DNA of 64,000 bases, taken from Giesbergeria sp. GTDB taxonomy: Bacteria > Pseudomonadota > Gammaproteobacteria > Burkholderiales > Burkholderiaceae_C. Numbering within the stretch: position 1 is the first letter of the stretch; every line of letters begins with the position of its first letter. The translations under genes were made by a program, and so were the position numbers. A model generated the notes under the pieces. That model saw nothing but the letters and a program-made list of their open reading frames with translations. It was not told where the DNA came from and did no database searches. Below are positions 1-9,072 of this stretch, one piece after another. The stretch is taken from NCBI GenBank assembly GCA_017985015.1, contig JAGNYI010000010.1, positions 1-64,000 on the forward strand, given 5' to 3'.

Positions 1-65
1 ACGGCAGAGACCGGCATCCCAACGACCAGCGCCGAAACTAAGCCCCGCACGCGTCGCTGTACGCA

Positions 66-99
66 AGCGCCCCAGCCCCTCGCGGTTGGGGCGCTTTTT
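66..99. terminator. Rho-independent terminator, probably bidirectional
   Basis: An 8-bp GC-rich stem (GCGCCCCA pairing with TGGGGCGC) is followed by TTTTT on the plus strand. On the minus strand it lies directly after the stop of the FIST gene. A plus-strand frame that is open at the left edge ends with TAA at 39-41, so this could also terminate a gene lying outside the window; that gene cannot be identified from 13 codons. Confidence 0.75.
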
Positions 100-101
100 C
101 G

Positions 102-1334
102 TTACAGCTCGGCGAGAAACACCGTCAGCACGCCGGTGTAGCCATAGATGCTGGCATGCGCAATCTCACCGCCGGCAAAGAAACCCACCAGCGGCACATC
201 GCCCAGGGCATGTTGCACGATGCGCAGTTCGGCACTGTCGCCGCCAAAATGCCGGCCGCCGCGGCCTGAACAGCTCACGTAAAGGGCGCCGGCAATGGCG
301 TGGGTGGGCGCTGCACCCTCGGGCGCCAGTTCTTCGCGGATTTCGGCGCAGATGCGCACCAGATCGGCGCGCGCCGCCTGCACGTTGCGCTGGCAGAACG
401 CCAGGCGCATGCCGCTCTCCACATGCTCTGCAAGCGCTACGCCATGGCGCGTGCCATCGAGCCCGATGATGTGCCGCACACGCGTTTCGGCGCCGAAATG
501 GCCCGTGCTGCGCAACGCCGGTGCGGGCCCCGAACGCTCGTCGTCCATCAGACCGGCAAGCGTTACGCGAACGCGCTCGATGGCGCGCTGGGGATCGGCG
601 GTCAGCGATACCTCCAACGTATTCAGCAATTGCTCCAGCGCCGGCTCGTCGTCCAGCGCAAGCACCACGTTGTCGGCGGCCTCGGTGATGCGGTGCACCG
701 GGCCGACGGGCTGGCAGCCCTGCGTAACGCGCGAGATGAGTGCCACGCCAGCGCCAAAAGCCACCCCCGAGAGGCCGCCGGTAAACACCCCGCTGGCGGC
801 CCCCTGCCCGGCAAGGTTGCCGTCGCCGCCCACGGCAAATTGCACGCTGGCGTTGCGGCTGGCGGCCAGGCCACCAAACAGGTAGCCGCTCGCGGTGCGG
901 TCGGCCAGTTCGGCCACCAGTGCCGCCACGTCGGGCGCGGCGCCATCGGCATGGACCAGCGCTGTCTGGGCTGCAAAGCCCCCCACCCCACTGCGGGACA
1001 GCGGCGCCACACCGGAAAACACGCGGTATTGGTCGGACGGCAATTCCAGCAGCATCAGCGCCAACGCGGGCTCGTCGAAATACTCGGCGCTGCCGCCGCA
1101 CACCCCGACGCCCACGGTGCCGCTCCAGTCGGTGATTTCGGGCAACTCAGCAGCCAGCAGGTCGAGCACTTCCTGCGCTTGCTCCGCGTAGTGGTCGGTG
1201 ATGTAGAGAAGGCCCAGCGTGGGTGCCGAAGCATGGCCGGGTGCGCCGATCTGCGCGCGCACCTGGGCCAGCGCCATCAAGGCGGCCATACGCGCCTGCG
1301 GATGGGTGGCGTGGCCGGTTGGAAACAGTTTCAT
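102..1334 (-). CDS. FIST N/C domain sensory protein
   Basis: A 410-residue protein with the two-part FIST architecture (FIST_N about residues 15-215, FIST_C about 235-390). FIST proteins are thought to be small-ligand sensors that feed signal transduction, often next to kinases or chemoreceptors; the ligand is generally unknown. Visible family features are the glycine-rich stretches GLLYITDHYA, GVGVCGG, SGYLFGGLA and the C-terminal PLVGFFAGGEIA, where the last part is typical of FIST_C. I chose the ATG at 1334 (MKLFPTGHATHP) because the upstream extension is low-complexity Arg/Lys/Ala sequence that looks like a neighbouring-frame artefact. No signal peptide or membrane segment, so cytoplasmic. 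No kinase or chemoreceptor is adjacent, so the signalling partner is unknown. Confidence 0.85.
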   Translation of the reverse strand: MKLFPTGHATHPQARMAALMALAQVRAQIGAPGHASAPTLGLLYITDHYAEQAQEVLDLLAAELPEITDWSGTVGVGVCGGSAEYFDEPALALMLLELPSDQYRVFSGVAPLSRSGVGGFAAQTALVHADGAAPDVAALVAELADRTASGYLFGGLAASRNASVQFAVGGDGNLAGQGAASGVFTGGLSGVAFGAGVALISRVTQGCQPVGPVHRITEAADNVVLALDDEPALEQLLNTLEVSLTADPQRAIERVRVTLAGLMDDERSGPAPALRSTGHFGAETRVRHIIGLDGTRHGVALAEHVESGMRLAFCQRNVQAARADLVRICAEIREELAPEGAAPTHAIAGALYVSCSGRGGRHFGGDSAELRIVQHALGDVPLVGFFAGGEIAHASIYGYTGVLTVFLAEL

Positions 1335-1386
1335 GAAAGTGCCGCCCAAGACGAACGGCGCCTGAGCACCCTTTGCGCCAGCAAAT

Positions 1387-2187
1387 TCAGCGTGTCCTCG
1401 GGCTGGTTTTCTTGCGCGGCGCCGCCTTCTTTGCGACGGCTTTGCCGGTTTTCTTCGCGGCAACGGGCTTCTTCGCTGCGCTCCTGGGGCTGGCAGCGGC
1501 TTTGACGCGGCCCGTGGCGGTCTTCAGAGCGTCCTTGGCCAGACCGGTGGCCAGGTTGCGCGTAGCGTCCACCGCCGTCTGGCGCGCGGCGTCCTTCATG
1601 GCCGAGGTGGCGATGTGCTGGAACTGCTGCGTGAGCGCGCCCCACCACTGCATCGGGTCGATGACGCTGGCGGCCCCCGCCTTGCCTTTGGATTTGCCTG
1701 CGGGGGTTTTTTTGTCCGCGCCACCATGCGCCGAGCCTGCGCCCTCGGGCGCTGCTTCGTCCGCTGCGGGCCGGACCGCATCGGCCGCGCGGGATGCCAC
1801 GCCGCTGACCATTTGCGCGGCTTGGGCCAAGCCCTCACCCGCCTTGTGTACGCCGCCCATCACGGTATCGGCGGTCTTGAGCTTGAAGGCATTGGCCACG
1901 TCGCCCATGCTGAAGTTCATGCCCTTGAGCGTGGCCAGCGTCATCTTCTGCACCTCCAGCGCCTGGATGGTGGCGGCCAGCGCGCGCGAGTTTTGCTCCA
2001 GCCAGAACTGCACGGCTTTGAGCTCGTCAACGCGCTTGTCCAGCTCTTCCACGCTGATGGTGGGCGCAACCCAATTGGAGAGCTGGGGCAACTGCGGGAT
2101 GCCTCCCGCAGCGCCCTTGGCCAAGCCTTGCAGGAAGTCAAAGCCGGGGACGAACTTGCCGAAACCAAAGGGGGTTGAATCGCTCAT
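1387..2187 (-). CDS. phaM: PhaM-type polyhydroxyalkanoate granule regulatory protein
   Basis: A 266-residue protein whose N-terminus carries the PhaM-family signature (FGKFVPGFDFLQ, then ISVEELDKRVDELKAVQFWLEQN). In Ralstonia/Cupriavidus PhaM activates PHA synthase PhaC1 and tethers storage granules to the nucleoid, helping share them between daughter cells. The C-terminal 60 residues are very rich in Lys, Ala and Pro (repeats such as AAKKPVAAKK and KKAAPRKK), resembling histone H1 tails and fitting DNA binding. The central part around residues 85-150 is predicted from composition to be helical and phasin-like. It lies 52 bp upstream of the FIST gene on the same strand. No pha synthesis gene is in the window. 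Family assignment is from sequence similarity recalled from known PhaM proteins; function here is inferred. Confidence 0.85.
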   Translation of the reverse strand: MSDSTPFGFGKFVPGFDFLQGLAKGAAGGIPQLPQLSNWVAPTISVEELDKRVDELKAVQFWLEQNSRALAATIQALEVQKMTLATLKGMNFSMGDVANAFKLKTADTVMGGVHKAGEGLAQAAQMVSGVASRAADAVRPAADEAAPEGAGSAHGGADKKTPAGKSKGKAGAASVIDPMQWWGALTQQFQHIATSAMKDAARQTAVDATRNLATGLAKDALKTATGRVKAAASPRSAAKKPVAAKKTGKAVAKKAAPRKKTSPRTR

Positions 2188-2285
2188 GGTTGCTTCCGCT
2201 GAAGGTGGAAAAAGGGGGTGCGGACAGCTTACTCCAATGCGCCGCCGCTGTGGGGCTTGCCAGCGGCGTTTCGGTTGCCAGGCGC

Positions 2286-2777
2286 TCAGTGTTTGTGCAT
2301 GGGCATCGCCATGGGAGCCGCCGGGCCACCGGGCGCCATCGTCGCAACGGGCACCTGCAGCTCCATGCGACGCTCCTCACCCTTGGCGTCCTTGAACACC
2401 AGAGTCAGCGGCAATTGCGTGTCCTTGGCCAGCGGCGCCTTCAAGTCCATCAACATGATGTGGTAGCCGCCTGGCTTGAGTTCGACCGCCTTGCCGGCCG
2501 GCAGATCGAGTTCCGGCATAGCGCGCATTTTCATGACGTTGCCGTCCATCTTCATCTCGTGCACTTCGGCGTGGCCGGCGATGGGCGTCTCGGCGCGCAG
2601 AAGTTGCAGCGGCTCACTGGCGGTGATGCGCATGAAGGCGCCCGAGGCTTTTTGGCCAGGCACGCTAGCGCGCGCCCAGGCCCCATCGACAGAGGCCGGG
2701 GCAGCGCCCTGCGCATAGACATTGCCGGCCAGAAAAGCGGCGGCGAACAGCAAGGGGGTGGTGAAACGACGGAACAT
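2286..2777 (-). CDS. Periplasmic copper chaperone PCu(A)C
   Basis: A 163-residue exported protein of the PCu(A)C (DUF461) family, which binds Cu(I) in the periplasm and delivers it to the CuA centre of cytochrome c oxidase. A signal peptide is visible (FRRFTTPLLFAAAFLAGNVYAQ). The copper ligands of the family motif are present: HEMKMDGNVMKMR supplies His and Met, and HIMLM about 25 residues later supplies the second His-x-Met pair. The C-terminus adds a Met/His-rich tail (MAMPMHKH) that may also bind copper. The start at 2777 is set by GAGGAG placed 6-7 bases upstream. The downstream neighbour on the same strand is phaM, and the upstream one is a DUF2946 protein, which is often found near copper genes. 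Confidence 0.9.
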   Translation of the reverse strand: MFRRFTTPLLFAAAFLAGNVYAQGAAPASVDGAWARASVPGQKASGAFMRITASEPLQLLRAETPIAGHAEVHEMKMDGNVMKMRAMPELDLPAGKAVELKPGGYHIMLMDLKAPLAKDTQLPLTLVFKDAKGEERRMELQVPVATMAPGGPAAPMAMPMHKH

Positions 2778-2834
2778 GGAGAACTCCTCAAGAAAAATCA
2801 AAGTGCGCCGCGCAGCAGGTACGAATTTGGCGCT

Positions 2835-2884
2835 AAAAATGGCTCTAGCGCTTATTGAATAAGCGCTGACAGCTATCCATTTGA
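2835..2884. repeat. Short palindromic repeat, copy 1 (best-preserved arms)
   Basis: Contains a perfect 10-bp inverted repeat, AGCGCTTATT-G-AATAAGCGCT (2847-2867), flanked by GGCTCT on one side and the asymmetric tail CAGCTATCCATTTGA on the other. It sits between two minus-strand genes and can fold as a strong hairpin. The same pattern recurs at 33266, 48451, 50463 and 53073 between genes and, in degenerate form, inside recC. Confidence 0.9.
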
Positions 2885-2888
2885 GAGT

Positions 2889-3245
2889 TCAGGCGAAGGG
2901 AGGCCCACGCGCCGGCAGCGGCGCAGCGGTGCGCGCAGCAATGTGCGCGGTGGGAACCGGCCGCAGGGCATCGGCCAGCGGCTGAGCCTGCGGCAGGCGG
3001 ATAGGCGCAGGCGGCGGGGCGGCGCTGCCAAAGTGCACGCACAGCGGACAGTCGAGGGTATGGCCGCGCTGCAACTGCGCGCCATCGCCGCCCACCACCA
3101 AGAGCTTGACATCGCCGCTGGCTGAGCAGACCAGTTGCACCGACTGCGGATTGACGAACGGCGAGGCCGTCGCTGCGCCCAACGACAGAGCAAACCACAC
3201 CAGCAGGAAACTGGTGAGAGCGCGAAAGCGGCGCAGGGTGTGCAT
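2889..3245 (-). CDS. DUF2946-family secreted protein
   Basis: A 118-residue protein of the DUF2946 family, function unknown. It starts MHTLRRFRALTSFLLVWFALSLGAATAS, a clear N-terminal signal or membrane anchor. A conserved DCPLCVHFG motif follows at about residues 65-73; the CPLC pair is typical of the family and suggests metal or heme-related chemistry, often linked to copper homeostasis. The last third is rich in Pro and Ala and looks disordered. The adjacent PCu(A)C chaperone supports a copper-related role, but this is inference. The ATG at 3245 is preferred to a longer frame because it begins the signal sequence. It starts 36 bases downstream of the recD stop codon and may be the end of that transcription unit. 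Confidence 0.7.
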   Translation of the reverse strand: MHTLRRFRALTSFLLVWFALSLGAATASPFVNPQSVQLVCSASGDVKLLVVGGDGAQLQRGHTLDCPLCVHFGSAAPPPAPIRLPQAQPLADALRPVPTAHIAARTAAPLPARGPPFA

Positions 3246-3280
3246 AGCGCCGGATTGTAGGTGGCGCTTTCGGCTGTCCC

Positions 3281-5275
3281 TCATTCGGCGCCGTACTGCA
3301 GCAGGTCTTTCAGGCCGCTGGCGCGCTGGGTGCGCTGCTGCACCGCCTGCGCCAGCAGCCCGGCGCGTGGCGCCACCAGCGTAAAGACCTGGCGCGCACG
3401 GGTGATGCCCGTGTAGACCAGTTCGCGCGAGAGCAAGGCGCCCGCGTGCGGCGGCAGCACCAGCGCGGTATGCTCGAACTCCGAGCCCTGCGCCTTGTGC
3501 ACCGTCATGGCAAACGCGGTTTCCACATGCGCCAGCCGCGCCACGCTAACCGAGCGCAGCCTGGGGCCATCGGCAAAAAACACGCGCAGACCGGCGCCAC
3601 CCGCAGCCGGCAAGGCCAGGCCCACGTCGCCATTGAATACGCCGGCCTCGGCGTCGTTGCGCGTGACCAGCACCGGGCGCCCGGCGTACCAGGCGCCCGG
3701 CCCGGCGAGCAGCCCGGCGCTGCGCGCGGCCCGCTCAATGGCACGCGACAAACCTTCCGCCCCCCAGGGGCCTTCGCGCACCGCACACAGCAGGCGGAAA
3801 CGCTCGAAAGCGGCCAGCACGGCAGCCGCCCAGGCACTGTGCTCGGCTTCGTTTGCGCTGGCTGGCCGGGTGGCCAAGCGCAGCAGGTAATCGCGATAGC
3901 TCGGCGCCGGGCCGTCGGCAAGTGCCAGGTCCACGGCGGCCTGGGGATCGACACCTTCGAGCGACTGCAAGGCGCCGCTTTTGTCCCTTTGCAGCAGCGC
4001 CGTGGCACGCGCACCATCCCCCGCGTGGACGGCCAGCGCCAGCGCGCCAATGGAGCCGGAAAAACGGTGGCTTGCGCGCAGCATCACCGTGTTCGGCGCC
4101 AGCAGCGGCGCGGCGCTGGACTGCGCGCGCAGCGCCATAGGAATCTCCACGCCGGCCGCCGATTGCGCATAACGCACCGTGCCCGCGTCGTAATGGCCTT
4201 GCTCCGCGCCTTCGCACAGATCGCCCAGCACGGCGCCGGCCTCCACCGACGCGAGCTGGTCCTTGTCGCCCAGCAGCACCAGGCGGGCGTGGACGGGCAA
4301 CGCGGCGAGCAGCGAAGCCATCATTTCCAGATGCACCATGGAGGCTTCGTCAACGATGAGCACGTCCACATCGAGGGGCGCCGCCGCGTGGTGGCGCAAA
4401 CGCCGTGTTCCGGGGCGTGCCCCGAGCAGCGCGTGCAAGGTGCGCGCCGGGCCGATGCGCGCGGCAAACGCGCCCAGATCCAGGGCGTCGCCAACGCGGG
4501 TCTGCAGCCCCGCGAGCGCCGTCTCCAGCGACTGGCGCAAGCGCGCCGCTGCCTTGCCCGTGGGCGCGGCCAGCGCTACGCGCAGGCGCTCGGGCGCGCT
4601 GTCCACCGCCAGCAAGGCCGCCAGCAGGCGCGCGGCGGTATAGGTTTTCCCGGTACCCGGCCCGCCGGTGACGATGGTCAGGCGCGAGCGCAGGGCAATG
4701 GCGCAGGCGAGCTTTTGCCAATCGCAGCCGCCGGTCGGCAACGGATCGAACAAGCGGTCCAACCAGGCTCGCACCATGGCTTCATTGACATCAAGCGGTG
4801 GCGCGGCGCGCCCGCGCAGGCCCTGCGCCACCTGCTGTTCGAAGTTCCAGTAGCGCCGCAGGTAGAGCAAGGGCGCAGCCGGCGAGCCGCCGAGCACCAG
4901 CGGGGCGTCGGCATCGGCGGTATGGGCCGCCTGGACGCAGCGGCTGGCGCGCACCGCGGCCAGCCAGTCCGCGCTGCGCGGCGAGAGGCTCTGCACCAGC
5001 GCAGTGAGAACTTCCTGCCCCGCAATGCGCCAGCCGGAGAGCTGCAGCAAGCGATGGCGCAATCCGCCCAGCGGCAGGCAGCTGTGCCCCTGGCCCTCGA
5101 AATGCGCGAGCAGCGCACTGGCCACCAGCAGCTCGGGCGCCGCTTCGGGGTCGCGCTCGGCGATGAACTGCGCCAGCGCCCAGTCGAGCGGGCGCAGCAG
5201 ACCGGCATCGGCCAGGGCGCGCAGGCCGCTGAGCACGGCGCTGCGTGGGTCCGGAGCGCTGGGCACTGTGCTCAT
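3281..5275 (-). CDS. recD: Exodeoxyribonuclease V subunit alpha RecD
   Basis: The 664-residue fast 5'-3' helicase subunit of RecBCD, which processes double-strand DNA ends for recombination and degrades foreign linear DNA. Walker A is GGPGTGKT at residues 204-211, the Walker B region is VLIVDEASMV, and the C-terminal SF1B helicase motifs AMTVHKAQGSEFEHT and YTGITRARQ are intact. It is somewhat longer than the E. coli protein (608). Its ATG overlaps the recB stop as ATGA (5272-5275), so translation is probably coupled. It is last in the recC-recB-recD order. Confidence 0.97.
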   Translation of the reverse strand: MSTVPSAPDPRSAVLSGLRALADAGLLRPLDWALAQFIAERDPEAAPELLVASALLAHFEGQGHSCLPLGGLRHRLLQLSGWRIAGQEVLTALVQSLSPRSADWLAAVRASRCVQAAHTADADAPLVLGGSPAAPLLYLRRYWNFEQQVAQGLRGRAAPPLDVNEAMVRAWLDRLFDPLPTGGCDWQKLACAIALRSRLTIVTGGPGTGKTYTAARLLAALLAVDSAPERLRVALAAPTGKAAARLRQSLETALAGLQTRVGDALDLGAFAARIGPARTLHALLGARPGTRRLRHHAAAPLDVDVLIVDEASMVHLEMMASLLAALPVHARLVLLGDKDQLASVEAGAVLGDLCEGAEQGHYDAGTVRYAQSAAGVEIPMALRAQSSAAPLLAPNTVMLRASHRFSGSIGALALAVHAGDGARATALLQRDKSGALQSLEGVDPQAAVDLALADGPAPSYRDYLLRLATRPASANEAEHSAWAAAVLAAFERFRLLCAVREGPWGAEGLSRAIERAARSAGLLAGPGAWYAGRPVLVTRNDAEAGVFNGDVGLALPAAGGAGLRVFFADGPRLRSVSVARLAHVETAFAMTVHKAQGSEFEHTALVLPPHAGALLSRELVYTGITRARQVFTLVAPRAGLLAQAVQQRTQRASGLKDLLQYGAE

Positions 5276-8200
5276 GCTTGCGCCTCGGGTGCAGCGGCCA
5301 CATCACCGCCCTGCAGCAGCGCGTCGAGCGCGTCGATCAGCGCCAGCGGCGGCGCGAGCGTGAACACGCCGGCCCCGGGTGCATCAATGCCGCGCAGAAA
5401 GAAAAAGAGCGCTCCACCCAGATCGCGTTCGGGCGCATAGGCATTGCCCAAACGGGCGCGGAGCAGACGGTGCAAGGCCAGCAGATAGAGCGCGGCCTGC
5501 ACGTCGTAGCGGTGCGCAAGCACGGCTTGCGCCAGCGCCGGCGCGGCGTAGGCCGCAGCATCCGGCCCGAGGTGGTTGGATTTGTAGTCCAGCACCCAGT
5601 AGCGTCCGTCCTGCTCGAACACCAGATCGGCAAAGCCCATCAGCATGCCGTGCAGTTCGCGCTGCGGCAGTGCTGGGCGGTCCAGGCCGGGCCTATCCAG
5701 GCCGGGCAGAAAGTGCATGCGGCACAGGGCATCCACCACGGGCGCGGGCAGGCGCGCCGCCGGCAGCCAGAACTCCATTTCGGGCAGGATCGTCGTGAGT
5801 TGATTGAGTGGTACGCCCAGCGGCGGCAGCGGCAGCGCCACGGCCGCGCTGAGCCAGGCGACGGTGTCGCCGGCCCAGGTCGCGCGGCCAGCGCGCTCGC
5901 AGCGCTTTCGCAGTCGCTCGGCCAAGGGGCCGTCGGGCGCGAGCGCAAAACCCTCGCCCGCCAGCCATTCCAGTTGCTCGTGCAGAAAATTGCCCACCAG
6001 CGCGCCACGGGGGAATCGGTGCCAGGCGGGAGGAGCCTCAGGAAACAGCTCTCCGCTCTGTCCCGGTTCGGCGAAAGCCCCCACGCGCAGGATGCGATCG
6101 ACAGCTTCCGGGGCTTCTGGCAGCGGCGCCTCGTCGTCGGCCGGCATGCGCTGCGTGGGCTGCAAGGCGCCCAGCGCCTGGGCCGTGGGCACGCCGTGCA
6201 CCAGTTGCGAAAAACTGGCGATGCCCCAGCGGCGGTCAAAGTCTGCGGCGTAGGGCAGGCTCTCGCGCAGGGCCGGCTGGGCGCCGCGCGGGGCGAATGC
6301 GGTGCAGGGAGCCGGGCCGTCGGCCAATGCCTGCAGGTGGATGTTTGCCTGGGCTGACGCCCACTGCGAGAGCGCGTTCAGCCATTCCTCGGGACCCAGC
6401 GGATCGCCGCCCGCCAGCAACTGGCCGGCGGCGCTGCGGTGGATGTTGGCTCGCTTGGCGTTGCCGTCCTTGACGGCCGCAAAACCCAGCCACAGGGCGT
6501 GGCGCGCGCGCGTCAGCGCCACGTAGAACAGGCGCAGGTCTTCGCGCATGCGCTCCTGCTCGGCCTGCTCCCACTCTGCGTCGCTCATTTGCAGGTGCAT
6601 GGCGCGCACGCCCTGCGCGTTGGTCAGGGCCACGGCGGGGTTGTGCTTCTTCTTTTTGACCAGCCGGACGGCGCAGGCAAAGGGCAGGCAGACCACGGGA
6701 TATTCCAAGCCCTTGCTTTTGTGCACGGTGACGATCTGCACCAGATCGGCGTCGCTCTCGAGCCGCACGATCTGCTCGTCCGCCGCAGCGGCCTCCTGCT
6801 GCAGTTGCCCGGCCAGCCAGCGCACCAGGGCGCGTTCGCCGTCCAGCGTGCTGCTGGCCTGCTGCAGCAGCTCGGCCAGGTGCAACAGGTTGGTCAGCCG
6901 CCGTTCGCCTCCGGGCTCGCGCAGCAGGCGCGCCGGCAGGTCCAACTGGTGCAGGGTCTGGCGCAACATGGGCAGCACACCCTGGGTTTGCCACACGGTG
7001 TGCAGGGCGCGCAGTTGTTCGCTGCGCAGATCCAGCGCGGCGTCGTCGGCAGCCAGGCGCTCGAGTTCGGCGATGGGCAGGGCCAGCGTGGCCGTGGCCA
7101 TCGCGGTGCGCAGCCGGCGTGCGTCCAGGGGTTCGGCCACGGCCTGGAGCCACCACAGCAGGTCGCGCGCCTCGCGGCTCTTGAGCACCGAATCCTTGTC
7201 GGACAGGTACACCGACGCCAGGCCGCGCCGGCGCAGCGCGCGCTGCATGGCCTGCGCCTCGGTGCCGCTGCGCACCAGCACGGCAATGTCTGCGGGGCAC
7301 AGACGGGTGAAGCTTCCGTCGCTCTGGGCGAAGCCGGCAGCGGGGTCGTTGAGCCAGGCGACGATCTGCTCTGCGCAGTGCGCGGCAAAGCGGGCGCGCT
7401 GCACTGGCGCAGGCGCCGGCTCCAGGGCGTGCACCAGGGTCATGGCGGGCACCGCACCCTCGGCAGCGACAAAATGCTCGGCCCGCCCGCGCGCTTGCAC
7501 CGGGACGAAGGGCAGCGGATCGGGTTCGCGGCCTTTGGCGGCGCTGACCTCTTCGCCATCGTCTCGATAGCCGAATGCGCCTGCGCCCGGCCGGGTTTCA
7601 GCGTGCGTGAACCAGTGATTGACCGCATCCACCAGCGCGTGCGTCGAGCGGTGGTTGGTGGCCAGCATGGCGTGGCGCCCGCGCGTGGCCTGACGGGCGG
7701 CCAGGTAGCTGTCAATGTCGGCGCCGCGAAACGCGTAAATCGACTGCTTGGGGTCACCAATGAGCAGCAGGGCCGTGGCTGGGTCGTTGTCTTGCGCGCG
7801 ATAGAGCCGCTCGAAAATGCGGTACTGCAGCGGCGAGGTGTCCTGAAACTCATCGATCAGCGCCACCGGGTGCTGCGCCAAAATGCGCGCGCGCAGGCGC
7901 TCTCCATGCACTCCGGCCAAGGCGCGGTCCAGGCGCAGCAGCAGGTCGTGAAAGCCAAAGGTTCCGCGCTGGCGCTTGAGCGCAGCCAGGCGCTGCTGAA
8001 TGTTGGAGGCCGCGTGCTCGCGCAACGCCACATCGGGCGCGGGCAGCAACTGCTGCGCTGCCAGCAGTTGGGGGATGGCGGCAAAGGCTTCGGGCAGGGG
8101 CTCGGCCGGTGCGCCGTCGCCGCGCAGCGCCAGCAGGGCTTCGGGACGCAGGCGCTCCACGGCGACGGAAGTAAGTTTCAGCGCAGTCGCCTCATCGCTG

Positions 8201-9072
8201 TTCGCCCAGGCGGCAATGCCGTCCCGGAGCCACTTGGGCACGCTGCGCAGCTTGCTCACATCCCAGGCCGATTTGCCCAAGGCGATCTGCGCCTCGGTCC
8301 ATTGCGCGAGCGCCTCGGCACGCTCGGCCCAGCCTTGCTTGAGCGCCGCGAGGTCGGCGGCGTGGCTGGCTTCGGCAGGGCCCAGACAATCGGCCAGACT
8401 GCCCTCGCCCGCAGCCAGCGGCAGTTCGGTGGTGGCGAGCGCGCGGGCGTCGTCGATCAAAGCGTCGACATTTGGCCAAACGCCAAGCACCCGCTCCAGA
8501 AGTTGCGGGTCCAGCGGATACACCTGCTGGCGCCAGTAGTCGCGCGCAGCCTCGGCGCGCAGGGACTCTTCGTCGGCGCCCAGCTCTTCGTCAAACAGCG
8601 ATCCACTGTCAAAGGCGTGCTCGCGCAGCATGCGTTGGCACCAGGCGTCGATGGTCTGGACGGCCGCGTCGTCCATGCCTTCGGCCGCGTTGGCCAGCCG
8701 CCAGGCCGCCTGTTCACGCGCTGGGCCGGCGGGGTAGGCATCGCGCAGCGCCGCCAGATAGCTGTCGTGCGGCTGCGCAGCGCATTCGCCGCGCAGCACG
8801 CGCGCCGCCTCGGCCAGCCGGGTGCGGATGCGGTCGGACAGTTCGCGCGTGGCGGCGCGGGTAAAGGTCATGACCAGAATGTCGGCGGGCGCGAGCGGGC
8901 GGCCCAAGCCTTCGGCGCCGCCGTGGCCGAGCACCAGCCGCAGGTACAGCGCGGCAATGGTCCAGGTCTTGCCCGTACCGGCGCTCGCCTCGATCAAGCG
9001 GCTGCCATGCAGCGGGAAATGCAGCGGATCGAGCACCGCAGTGCCGGCGGGCGAGTGGGGTGACGTGCTCAC
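5272..9072 (-). CDS. recB: Exodeoxyribonuclease V subunit beta RecB
   Basis: A 1266-residue SF1A 3'-5' helicase and nuclease of RecBCD. Walker A is ASAGTGKT (residues 29-36), motif Ia MTFTRAATRELSDRI follows, motif II is ALIDEFQDTSPLQY, and later helicase motifs include TVHKSKGLEYPVV and LFYVALTRARHALW. The C-terminal nuclease domain keeps the catalytic Asp of GFADLVFEQDGRYW and the DYKSN motif. The start is GTG at 9072, and GTGA overlaps the recC stop, which indicates translational coupling. Length matches the family (E. coli 1180) with modest extra sequence. Expressed with recC and recD. Confidence 0.97.
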   Translation of the reverse strand: MSTSPHSPAGTAVLDPLHFPLHGSRLIEASAGTGKTWTIAALYLRLVLGHGGAEGLGRPLAPADILVMTFTRAATRELSDRIRTRLAEAARVLRGECAAQPHDSYLAALRDAYPAGPAREQAAWRLANAAEGMDDAAVQTIDAWCQRMLREHAFDSGSLFDEELGADEESLRAEAARDYWRQQVYPLDPQLLERVLGVWPNVDALIDDARALATTELPLAAGEGSLADCLGPAEASHAADLAALKQGWAERAEALAQWTEAQIALGKSAWDVSKLRSVPKWLRDGIAAWANSDEATALKLTSVAVERLRPEALLALRGDGAPAEPLPEAFAAIPQLLAAQQLLPAPDVALREHAASNIQQRLAALKRQRGTFGFHDLLLRLDRALAGVHGERLRARILAQHPVALIDEFQDTSPLQYRIFERLYRAQDNDPATALLLIGDPKQSIYAFRGADIDSYLAARQATRGRHAMLATNHRSTHALVDAVNHWFTHAETRPGAGAFGYRDDGEEVSAAKGREPDPLPFVPVQARGRAEHFVAAEGAVPAMTLVHALEPAPAPVQRARFAAHCAEQIVAWLNDPAAGFAQSDGSFTRLCPADIAVLVRSGTEAQAMQRALRRRGLASVYLSDKDSVLKSREARDLLWWLQAVAEPLDARRLRTAMATATLALPIAELERLAADDAALDLRSEQLRALHTVWQTQGVLPMLRQTLHQLDLPARLLREPGGERRLTNLLHLAELLQQASSTLDGERALVRWLAGQLQQEAAAADEQIVRLESDADLVQIVTVHKSKGLEYPVVCLPFACAVRLVKKKKHNPAVALTNAQGVRAMHLQMSDAEWEQAEQERMREDLRLFYVALTRARHALWLGFAAVKDGNAKRANIHRSAAGQLLAGGDPLGPEEWLNALSQWASAQANIHLQALADGPAPCTAFAPRGAQPALRESLPYAADFDRRWGIASFSQLVHGVPTAQALGALQPTQRMPADDEAPLPEAPEAVDRILRVGAFAEPGQSGELFPEAPPAWHRFPRGALVGNFLHEQLEWLAGEGFALAPDGPLAERLRKRCERAGRATWAGDTVAWLSAAVALPLPPLGVPLNQLTTILPEMEFWLPAARLPAPVVDALCRMHFLPGLDRPGLDRPALPQRELHGMLMGFADLVFEQDGRYWVLDYKSNHLGPDAAAYAAPALAQAVLAHRYDVQAALYLLALHRLLRARLGNAYAPERDLGGALFFFLRGIDAPGAGVFTLAPPLALIDALDALLQGGDVAAAPEAQA

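Noticed and set aside
1-101. CDS reading from the left edge to TAA at 39-41
   Set aside because: Only 13 codons are seen, not enough to support a gene; mentioned with the terminator instead.
3446-5440. Plus-strand frame of 664 codons opposite recD
   Set aside because: Same length region as RecD and low-complexity Arg/Gln content; no domain, start signal or conserved motif.
6439-9063. Plus-strand frame of 874 codons opposite recB
   Set aside because: It is antisense to a clear RecB and has biased Gln/Arg/Gly composition typical of shadow frames in high-GC DNA, with no family motif.
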